From Xanthobacteraceae bacterium (GTDB taxonomy: Bacteria > Pseudomonadota > Alphaproteobacteria > Rhizobiales > Xanthobacteraceae), in NCBI GenBank assembly GCA_023954195.1, contig JAMLIK010000004.1:248001-312000 (forward strand): a DNA stretch of 64,000 bases, written 5' to 3'. A program made the translations under genes and the position numbers. Below the pieces are notes generated by a model, which saw nothing but the letters and a program-made list of their open reading frames with translations, ran no database searches and was not told the origin of the DNA. Positions within the stretch are counted from its first letter, which is position 1, and every line of letters starts with the position of its first letter. Below, piece after piece: positions 34,876-41,108 of the stretch.

Positions 34876-35265
34876 ATGACCGTTCTCACCATGTCGCCGA
34901 CCCTTGGCGACCTGCTCAAATACGAGCTCAATGCGAGCTACTGCCGCGAGGCTGTGACCCTCAAGGCTGGCACGAACTACGCGCTCGGATCCGTCCTCGG
35001 CCGGATCACCGCCTCGGGCAAGTACCGCCTGTCGCCGGACGCCGAGGTCGTCGGAGACGAGGGTGCGGAGGTCGCAACGGCCGTCCTGATCGAGGCGGTC
35101 GACGCGACGGCCGGCGATAGGACCGGCCTCATGGTTGCCCGCGGCCCGGCGATCGTCTCCAAGGCGGCGCTCGTCTTCGACGCCTCCGTCGATGACGCGG
35201 CCAAGACGACCGTCAAGCACACCGAGCTGAGCTCTGCCGGTATCGTGCCGCGCGACACCGCCTGA
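34876..35265 (+). CDS. Head decoration protein (lambda gpD-like)
   Basis: A 129-residue protein with the decoration fold: LLKYELNASYCREAVTLKAG, VLGRIT and SGKYRLSPDAE segments, followed by a beta-rich end. It would bind as trimers on the expanded capsid and stabilise it. It lies between scaffold and major capsid genes, the lambda order. A GGAAAGGA ribosome-binding site precedes the ATG. Confidence 0.87.
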   Translation: MTVLTMSPTLGDLLKYELNASYCREAVTLKAGTNYALGSVLGRITASGKYRLSPDAEVVGDEGAEVATAVLIEAVDATAGDRTGLMVARGPAIVSKAALVFDASVDDAAKTTVKHTELSSAGIVPRDTA

Positions 35266-35359
35266 TCCGCGCTCGTCAGATCCAATCCGTCACCGGCTCC
35301 GAGGCGTCCGCCTTCGGGGTCTTTTTCATGCCCGTCGCATCCCAAGGAGACCCGACATC

Positions 35360-36382
35360 ATGGTCGCCATGATCAACCCGTTCGACGCGGGCGGCTACTC
35401 GCTCGCCGAGATGACCCAGGCCATCAACATCCTGCCCAACGTCTATACCCGGCTCGGGCAGATGGGCCTGTTCCGCTTCGAGGGCGTGACCCAACGCTCC
35501 GTCGTCATCGAACAGGCCGAAGGCGTGCTAAACCTCCTGCCGACCGTGCCGCTCGGCGGTCCCGCCACCGTCGCCAACCGCGACACGCGCTCGATGCGTT
35601 CCTTCACGGTGCCGTGGATTCCCCACGACGACGTGATCACGCCCCAGGACATCCAGGGCGTGCGCGGTTTCGGCGTCGCCGACGCGGCCGACCCGCTCGC
35701 CACCGTCATGGAGCGCAAGCTCACTCGCATGCGGGTCAAGCACGCCCAGACCCGCGAGTACATGGAGGTCAATGCGTTGCGCGGCATCGTCAAGGACGGC
35801 GCCGGCACCACGCTCTACAACTACTTCACCGAGTTCGGGCTTTCCCAGCAGGCGGTCGATTTCGTGCTCGGCACCGCCGGTACCAACGTCCAGGCCAAGG
35901 TGCGCGAGGTGCTGCGCAAGGTCGAGACGGAACTCAAGGGCGAGACCATGACCGGCGTGTTGGCGCTCGTCAGCCCTGAGTTCTTCGACAAGCTGATCGG
36001 CCACGCCAAGGTCGAGGACGCCTACAAGTACTATGCCTCGACCGGCGCCCAACCGCTCCGCGAAGATACGCGCCGGCGCTTCCCCTTCGCCGGCATCATG
36101 TTCGAGGAGTACAACGCCACCGTCACCCTCTCCACCGGCGAAACCGAGACGCTGATCCCGGCGAGCGAGGGCATCGCGTTCCCGCTCGGCACCCTCGACA
36201 CCTTCGTGACCTACGGCGCGCCGGCGAACCTGATCGAGACAGTCAACACCGTCGGCCTGCCGATCTATGCCCGGCAGATCGCACGTCCCGACGGCAGCGC
36301 CATTGAGGTCAAGACCGAGGCCTCGACCCTACCGGTCAACAAGCGCCCGCGGCTCGCGGTGCGCATCCACACGAGCAACTGA
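35360..36382 (+). CDS. Major capsid protein (lambda gpE family)
   Basis: A 340-residue capsid protein of the HK97 fold, gpE family. INPFDAGGYSLAEMTQAINILPN, the E-loop region with SFTVPWIPHDDVITPQDIQGVRGFG, and the P-domain helix with RMRVKHAQTREYMEVNALRG are typical. AAGGAGA precedes the ATG at 35360; a second ATG is 9 bases on. Its stop overlaps the next start. Confidence 0.92.
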   Translation: MVAMINPFDAGGYSLAEMTQAINILPNVYTRLGQMGLFRFEGVTQRSVVIEQAEGVLNLLPTVPLGGPATVANRDTRSMRSFTVPWIPHDDVITPQDIQGVRGFGVADAADPLATVMERKLTRMRVKHAQTREYMEVNALRGIVKDGAGTTLYNYFTEFGLSQQAVDFVLGTAGTNVQAKVREVLRKVETELKGETMTGVLALVSPEFFDKLIGHAKVEDAYKYYASTGAQPLREDTRRRFPFAGIMFEEYNATVTLSTGETETLIPASEGIAFPLGTLDTFVTYGAPANLIETVNTVGLPIYARQIARPDGSAIEVKTEASTLPVNKRPRLAVRIHTSN

Positions 36383-36699
36383 TGGGTATGAGCGCCTTCG
36401 CCAAGGCGATCGACGACCTGTTCGGCGATCCGAACATCGGCAGGGACGCTGTCTATACGCCCGATGGCGGAACGGCCGTGCGTGTGCGTATCATTGCCCG
36501 ACGTGCGGACGAGGTCACCGGTTTCGGTGAGGCGCGGCTATGGTCGGAAGCCACGCGCATCGATCTTCGCCTCGCCGAGGTGCCGAACCCGCGCCCCGGC
36601 GACCGGATCGAGGTCGATGGCGAAACCTTCATCATTCAGGGCGAGCCGGTGCGTGATCGCAAGCGGCTCGTCTGGACTTTGGATCTCCGCTCCGCATGA
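36382..36699 (+). CDS. Head-tail attachment protein (lambda gpFII-like)
   Basis: A 105-residue beta-rich protein: MSAFAKAIDDLFGDPNIGRDAVYT, VRIIARRADE and RPGDRIEVDGETFIIQGEPVRD. This fits the small FII-like attachment family, which forms the ring where the tail docks. It overlaps the capsid stop by one base and the next gene by 4 bases. Confidence 0.78.
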   Translation: MGMSAFAKAIDDLFGDPNIGRDAVYTPDGGTAVRVRIIARRADEVTGFGEARLWSEATRIDLRLAEVPNPRPGDRIEVDGETFIIQGEPVRDRKRLVWTLDLRSA

Positions 36700-37352
36700 A
36701 ACTCGCCCTCAGCATTGTCGGTGACATTGCCCGGACAATGGAGGCGGAAACCCGCGCCGGCCAAAAGGCGGTCACCGCCGCCATGCGCAAAGCTGGCGCC
36801 GGTCTCAAGTCCACCTGGCGCGCACAAATTACCGGTGCGGGTCTCGGGTCTCGGCTCGCCCGCACCATTCGCTCCGAGCAGTATCCGAAAGGTCGGCAGA
36901 GTCTCAACGCGGCAGCGCTGGTCTGGTCGAAAGCACCAGTGATTGTTGGTGCGCACAACACCGGCCCACTGATCCGCTCCAAGAACGGGTTTTGGCTGGC
37001 GATCCCGATGCCGGTAGCGGGCAAATCATCTCGTGGTGGCCGCGTCACGCCTGGCGCGTGGGAGCGTCGCACCGGCATGCGCCTGCGCTTCGTCTATCGC
37101 CGCACCGGTCCGAGCCTGCTGGTGGCCGACAATGTTCGCGTCAGCAAGGCGGGCCGTGTCCGCGAAAACATTACCCGGCACAAGGATGGTCGCGTCTCGA
37201 GCCGGCTGCAAGGTCGCGCCACCGCCGTGATCTTCTTGCTGGTGCCGCAGGTGAAGCTGCCGAAACGCCTCGATCTGGCGCGCGATGCGCGTGCGGTTGA
37301 GAATGCCCTGCCGGGGATGATCGTGGCGAATTGGACGGAAACGCGTTCCTGA
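36696..37352 (+). CDS. Phage tail-completion-type protein (DUF6441-like)
   Basis: A 218-residue basic protein. LSIVGDIARTMEAETRAGQKAVTAA starts with an amphipathic helix, then GLKSTWRAQI. It resembles DUF6441 and other gpZ/gp10-like proteins encoded between the head connector and tail terminator. The role in joining head and tail is inferred from position. It overlaps the preceding gene by ATGA. Beyond its stop lies inserted cargo on the other strand. Confidence 0.7.
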   Translation: MKLALSIVGDIARTMEAETRAGQKAVTAAMRKAGAGLKSTWRAQITGAGLGSRLARTIRSEQYPKGRQSLNAAALVWSKAPVIVGAHNTGPLIRSKNGFWLAIPMPVAGKSSRGGRVTPGAWERRTGMRLRFVYRRTGPSLLVADNVRVSKAGRVRENITRHKDGRVSSRLQGRATAVIFLLVPQVKLPKRLDLARDARAVENALPGMIVANWTETRS

Positions 37353-37374
37353 GCGGCTCGATCCAGTCAGGCTA

Positions 37375-37677
37375 TCAACTGCAGCATCCTTTATGGGCCT
37401 GGATCGGCGGACAGGGTACCGTGCCGTAGGAGCAGAAAACGCAGCAATCACCCGGTTTTGGTTTGAGGAGCGTGCCGCAGCCCTTGCACTCGTAAAACCA
37501 CTGGCAGGCATCCGTCGGCATGGTCTCGTTTTGCGAATGCCCGCAATGCGGACAGGTAATCGTGCTATCAAGAATCGGCGCCCGGCATTCGGTGTGCAGG
37601 CGATTAGCCTCGGCCTCGATCCGCGCGCGGCGGGCCGGGTCGAGCCTGGCGAGCTTGTCCTGAAGGCTGCGTACCAT
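37375..37677 (-). CDS. GDCCVxC-domain protein with an XRE-antitoxin-like N-terminus (chimera)
   Basis: A 100-residue protein made of two parts. Residues 1-30 (MVRSLQDKLARLDPARRARI and following) look like the N-terminal helix of HigA-type XRE antitoxins but stop before any helix-turn-helix. From ILDSTITCPHCGH on, it is a Cys-rich GDCCVxC protein: TCPHCG, MPTDACQWFYECKGCG, GDCCVFCSYG, VPCPPIQ and a CC end. Such proteins are sometimes selenoproteins; here all positions are Cys and no in-frame TGA is present. The function is unknown; metal or redox chemistry is likely. It is divergent from parD and sits between phage structural genes. Confidence 0.75.
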   Translation of the reverse strand: MVRSLQDKLARLDPARRARIEAEANRLHTECRAPILDSTITCPHCGHSQNETMPTDACQWFYECKGCGTLLKPKPGDCCVFCSYGTVPCPPIQAHKGCCS

Positions 37678-37771
37678 GACCATCATTCTTTCCACGGTGC
37701 CACGCCAATATGGATCGGGGGGCCTGGCCCCCACAAACCCACCTTTGGCTCGTGGTCGACATTCATAGGGC

Positions 37772-37790
37772 ATTGGCATATATTGCCAAT
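37772..37790. promoter_or_regulatory. Palindromic operator upstream of parDE
   Basis: ATTGGCATATATTGCCAAT has perfect 7-base arms around a TATAT centre. It lies 20 bases before the parD ATG and between parD and the divergent Cys-rich gene. The central TATAT could be part of a -10 element. ParD antitoxins commonly bind such sites to repress their own operon. Confidence 0.7.
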
Positions 37791-37809
37791 ATCCTTGATG
37801 GAGACACGC

Positions 37810-38067
37810 ATGGCCACCCGCAACGTCGTTCTTACCGACACTCAATCTGCTCTGGTCGACCGGCTGGTGGCGTCGGGGCGCTATCAGAATGCCTCGGAAG
37901 CCTTGCGTGCAGGGCTGCGTCTTCTCGAGCGCGAGGAAGCCGAACTCGGCGCGTTGCGCGACCGGTTGACGACCGGGTTGGAACAGGCTCGACGCGGTGA
38001 TCTGGCCGAGGGTTCTGGCGAGGATGCCGTTCGCCGTGCCTTCACTGCCGCCCGCGCGCAATCCTGA
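37810..38067 (+). CDS. parD: ParD-family antitoxin
   Basis: An 85-residue ribbon-helix-helix antitoxin. RNVVLTDTQSALVDRLVASGRYQNASEALRAGLRLLE is the DNA-binding fold, and the charged C-terminus (RGDLAEGSGEDAVRRAF) is the toxin-binding part. It overlaps the toxin gene by ATGA. The ATG at 37810 starts the family sequence; an ATG four codons upstream is possible. A palindromic operator precedes it. Confidence 0.9.
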   Translation: MATRNVVLTDTQSALVDRLVASGRYQNASEALRAGLRLLEREEAELGALRDRLTTGLEQARRGDLAEGSGEDAVRRAFTAARAQS

Positions 38068-38411
38068 TGCCGAAACCCTGGCGCCTGACGCGACAGGCGG
38101 AAACATCGCTCGTCGAAATCGCTCGCTGGACGCATGAGACCTTCGGTCCGCGACAGGCTGCCGCCTACGAGGAAGACCTGATCGCACGTTGCGCGGCGAT
38201 TGCGGCGGGCACGGCTATGTCGCAGGACTGCCGCCGCCTCATCGATCCGGACCTGCCCGAGGATCTGCGTTTCACGCGAGCGGGTCAGCATTTCGTCGTT
38301 TTCGTCGAGGACGCCGATCAGGTGATCATCGTCGATTTCCTGCACGGCCGCTCGGATCTGCCGCGACGGCTGGCCGCTCTTTCGGAGCAGAAACCCGACA
38401 GGGATCACTGA
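38067..38411 (+). CDS. parE: ParE/RelE-family toxin
   Basis: A 114-residue toxin: WRLTRQAETSLVEIARWTHETFGPRQAAAYEEDL is the typical ParE helical hairpin, followed by a beta sheet with DLRFTRAGQHFVVFVED and IIVDFLHGRSDLPRRL. ParE toxins poison DNA gyrase; the target here is inferred from family only. It is coupled to parD. The pair lies between head-completion and tail genes of the prophage. Confidence 0.9.
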   Translation: MPKPWRLTRQAETSLVEIARWTHETFGPRQAAAYEEDLIARCAAIAAGTAMSQDCRRLIDPDLPEDLRFTRAGQHFVVFVEDADQVIIVDFLHGRSDLPRRLAALSEQKPDRDH

Positions 38412-38443
38412 CGCCGGGCTGGTCCCGGCGAACCGGGACCATC

Positions 38444-38863
38444 ATGCCCACCACCCGCGAAACCATCCTCGCCGCGCTACACGCGCAGCTTTCAATGTTG
38501 CCAGCCACCGTGCTGCGCGGCGAGGTGCTGCCCGAGCGTGTACCTGCGGCAGGGCTATTGATTTTGCGTGATGGCGATCCGGGTGAGCCGGAGACGACGC
38601 TGTCGCCACTCATCTACCATTATCAGCACCGGGCCGAGATCGAGGCCGTCGTGCAGGGCGCGGGCCGCGATGCGGCGTTTGATGCGCTGTGCGCCAGCAT
38701 TGGTGCGGCGATTGCCGGCGACCGCACGCTCGGGGGACTGTGCGACTGGATCGAGGCGGAAGCGCCGCAGCCGGTCGATCTGCCCATCGAGGGCGCGGCC
38801 GCCCTGAAAGCCGCCATGATCCCGGTGGTGCTGCATTATTCGACGGCCGACCCGCTCGGTTGA
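38444..38863 (+). CDS. Tail terminator-like protein
   Basis: A 139-residue protein: TRETILAALHAQLSMLPAT, VLPERVPAAGLLILRDGDPGE, and EIEAVVQGAGRDAAFDALCASI. Its size, fold pattern and position just before the tail tube match tail terminators (gpU-like), which cap the finished tail. The assignment is from form and order. It resumes the phage gene order after the parDE insertion. Confidence 0.7.
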   Translation: MPTTRETILAALHAQLSMLPATVLRGEVLPERVPAAGLLILRDGDPGEPETTLSPLIYHYQHRAEIEAVVQGAGRDAAFDALCASIGAAIAGDRTLGGLCDWIEAEAPQPVDLPIEGAAALKAAMIPVVLHYSTADPLG

Positions 38864-38888
38864 TCCCGACAATCCGAGGAGAAACACC

Positions 38889-39833
38889 ATGGCACGAGCC
38901 CAAGGGGCGCGGGCGCGAATGGCGCTCGCGTTCGAGACGATTTATGGCACCCCGCCGGCGAGCGGTTTCAGCCGCATGCCATTCGCCAGCACGACGCTCG
39001 GAGCGGAACAGCCGCTGCTCAATTCCGAGCTCTTGGGCTATGGCCGCGATCCGCTGGCGCCGGTCAAGGATGCGGTGACCGCCGATGGCGACGTCGTGGT
39101 GCCGATCGATGCGCAAGCCTTCGGCTTCTGGCTGAAGGCGGCGTTTGGTGCGCCGACGACGACGGGGACGGCACCGGGGCCCTTCACCCACACTTTCCAA
39201 TCCGGATCCTGGACCCTGCCGTCGATGGCAATCGAGACCGGAATGCCTGAGGTGCCGCGATACGCACTCTATTCCGGCGCAGTGCTCGATCAACTGACCT
39301 GGCAAATGCAGCGCTCTGGCTTGCTGACCGCAACGGCGCGGCTGGTGGCACAGGGCGAGACGATCAACACCACGTCACAGGCCGGCACGCCCGCGGAGCT
39401 GGATCTCATCCGCTTCGGGCACTTCAACGGCGCGATCAAGCGCAACGGCACCGCTTTGGGCAACGTGATCTCGACCGAGATCACCTATGCCAACAATCTC
39501 GACCGCATCGAGACTATCCGTGCCGACGGCATGATCGATGGCGCCGATCCGTCGATTGCGGCGCTCACCGGCCGTACCGAGGTCCGCTTTGCCGACTCGA
39601 CATTGGTGACACAGGCGATCAACGGCGCTCCTTGCGAGCTGGAGTTTTCATACACACTCATCTCTGGCGAAAGCCTGACCTTCACGGCGCACGCGGTCTA
39701 TCTGCCGCGGCCCCGCCTGGAAATTTCCGGGCCGCAGGGCGTGCAGGCATCGTTCGATTGGCAGGCGGCGCGCGACGCCACGCTCGGCCGCATGTGCACC
39801 ACCGTGCTCATCAATGACGTGGAGGACTACTGA
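38889..39833 (+). CDS. Phage tail tube protein
   Basis: A 314-residue tail tube protein. ARAQGARARMALAFETIYGTP at the start and the repeated beta pattern (WTLPSMAIETGMPEVPRYALYSG and later IEISGPQGVQASFDWQAARD-like parts) match the alphaproteobacterial tail tube family. It would stack in hexamers around the tape measure. GAGGAGA precedes the ATG. It is followed by the tail assembly chaperone genes, the standard order. Confidence 0.85.
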   Translation: MARAQGARARMALAFETIYGTPPASGFSRMPFASTTLGAEQPLLNSELLGYGRDPLAPVKDAVTADGDVVVPIDAQAFGFWLKAAFGAPTTTGTAPGPFTHTFQSGSWTLPSMAIETGMPEVPRYALYSGAVLDQLTWQMQRSGLLTATARLVAQGETINTTSQAGTPAELDLIRFGHFNGAIKRNGTALGNVISTEITYANNLDRIETIRADGMIDGADPSIAALTGRTEVRFADSTLVTQAINGAPCELEFSYTLISGESLTFTAHAVYLPRPRLEISGPQGVQASFDWQAARDATLGRMCTTVLINDVEDY

Positions 39834-39835
39834 CC

Positions 39836-40273
39836 ATGATCCGTCTCGACCTTTCCACTGAGCCGAAATGGCTCGACCTTGGAGCGGGCCTGCGTCTGCA
39901 TGTGCTGCCGGTGACCACGGCCACCATGGTCGCCGCCCGCAACGATCCCACCGTCGAATCTTTGCCCAAGGATGCCAGCCAGGAAGAAATGGCGCTGGTC
40001 ATGGCGAAGGCGGTCGCCCGCCGCGTGGTGATGGATTGGGAGGGCGTCGGCGATGAGAGCGGCATGCCGATGTCGGTCACGCCGGAAGGGATCGATGCGC
40101 TCCTCGACATCTGGCCGGTGTTCGAGGCGTTCCAGACCCGCTGTCTCGCGCCGTATCTGATGCTGGATGCGGAAAAAAACGCCTCATCGCCCTTGCCGAA
40201 TGGCACTTCGGCGGGGGCGAGGCCTACTGCGCGGCCTGCGAAAGCGCGTGCGAAGATTGCCCGGCGCGGCTGA
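39836..40273 (+). CDS. Tail assembly chaperone, short form (gpG-like)
   Basis: A 145-residue product read without frameshift: LDLSTEPKWLDLGAGLRLHVLPV, then VARRVVMDWEGVGDESGMP and LLDIWPVFEAFQTRCLAPYL. After the slippery run at 40173 the zero frame becomes Ala/Arg-rich and low complexity, which suggests the biologically conserved part ends there. Lambda gpG has the same place and size. It starts 2 bases after the tail tube stop. Confidence 0.75.
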   Translation: MIRLDLSTEPKWLDLGAGLRLHVLPVTTATMVAARNDPTVESLPKDASQEEMALVMAKAVARRVVMDWEGVGDESGMPMSVTPEGIDALLDIWPVFEAFQTRCLAPYLMLDAEKNASSPLPNGTSAGARPTARPAKARAKIARRG

Positions 40274-40512
40274 ACTCTCCGGAAACTCCGGAGGGTTGGC
40301 AGGTCTGGGATCTCGTCCAGCGCCTGACTGGACAATTGCGTGTGGTTGGCGGCATGGGCGCCACGGTCGTCATCGGCTGGGACATGAACGCTGCCTTAGC
40401 CATGGCGCGCGCACTCGGTGTCAGTCCGCTGATTGCCGCCGAATGTCTGTCCGAGATCGAGGCGGTGATGGTGCGCAAGCTCAACGAACAGATGGCGGCC
40501 GAGCGCGCCTGA
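39836..40512 (+). CDS. Tail assembly chaperone, long form by -1 frameshift (gpGT-like)
   Basis: A fused product of about 225 residues made by slipping back one base on A AAA AAC (40174-40180). The new frame reads RLIALAEWHFGGGEAYC, a CxxC-x3-CxxC cluster (CAACESACEDC), then EGWQVWDLVQRLTGQLRVVG and a helical end with LIAAECLSEIEAVMVRKLNEQ, stopping at 40512. This is a coherent protein-like extension with no start codon of its own at the junction. In lambda the gpG-gpGT pair is made at about a few percent slippage and guides tail tube assembly on the tape measure. Confidence 0.78.
40174..40180 (+). promoter_or_regulatory. -1 ribosomal slippery site A AAA AAC
   Basis: In the zero frame the codons are GAA AAA AAC, so the heptamer A AAA AAC is in the correct phase for simultaneous slippage. 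It falls where the coding quality moves from the zero frame to the -1 frame. Confidence 0.8.
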
Positions 40513-40555
40513 TCAGATACGACTGTTGCACGCCGGCCTGTCAGGACTTGCGGCA

Positions 40556-40756
40556 TTACCCCCGGTTCAGGCGCCTGCTCTTCTTCCTGCCAATGCTGCC
40601 GTCAGACGCGGATTGCGACTGACCGGTATCAGCCCGGATCGCCTGGACGTCCGGTTCCGACAGTTCGATTTCGTGGACCGTGGCCATCCGCTCACCACGC
40701 ACATGCGCCAGCGCCTCCTTCAGGCCCTGTTCGATACTCTTGAAAGCTTCGCTCAT
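40556..40756 (-). pseudogene. XRE-family antitoxin fragment (NadS/HigA-like)
   Basis: A 66-residue remnant. SEAFKSIEQGLKEALAHVRGE and VHEIELSEPDVQAIRADTGQSQSA match the start of NadS-type antitoxins. After the first helix of the helix-turn-helix (GSIGRKKS) the sequence degenerates and ends, where homologues continue with a second helix and tail of about 30 residues. No partner toxin lies next to it. It is inserted, on the opposite strand, between the tail chaperone and tape measure genes. Confidence 0.65.
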
Positions 40757-40828
40757 GTCATCTTCCTCCAGGTTGCCAGACGCATATGTCAATGACGCAC
40801 AGGCAAAGCCTTGTTGGGAATTTGGCGG

Positions 40829-41041
40829 TCAGAACCGATCCGACCGATCCCGGCAATCGGTCGCTTCAGCACCCTTTGCGATCCCGGCAAGTGAACTCTG
40901 TTCCGGCACCGGTATCAGCAGAATGCCAGTTCCCTTTGGCATGAGTGCGAAGACCTGACCGACCTTCCAGCCCCGCGCAGCGCGGAGGGCCTCGGGGATC
41001 TGGATCTCAAATTTGGCGGACAAGGTGACGATCTCGGACAT
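40829..41041 (-). CDS. AbrB/SpoVT-MazE-type DNA-binding protein, probable orphan antitoxin
   Basis: A 70-residue protein with the swapped-hairpin AbrB fold: VTLSAKFEIQIPEALRAARGWKVGQVFALMPKGTGILLIPV. Such proteins are usually antitoxins of PIN or MazF toxins. No toxin gene follows; downstream is the XRE fragment. It is on the opposite strand to the phage genes and 67 bases before the tape measure gene. Confidence 0.78.
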   Translation of the reverse strand: MSEIVTLSAKFEIQIPEALRAARGWKVGQVFALMPKGTGILLIPVPEQSSLAGIAKGAEATDCRDRSDRF

Positions 41042-41108
41042 GACTCAAGTTTCCGCGGATCGGCACCGTCACGCAAGGCGTGTCTCCGTCTGACAGGAAG
41101 ATTGACCC

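Noticed and set aside
40167-40622. A +1-frame reading after the chaperone slippery site
   Set aside because: The translation is Arg/Gly-rich and disordered. The -1 frame gives the protein-like extension and fits the A AAA AAC heptamer.
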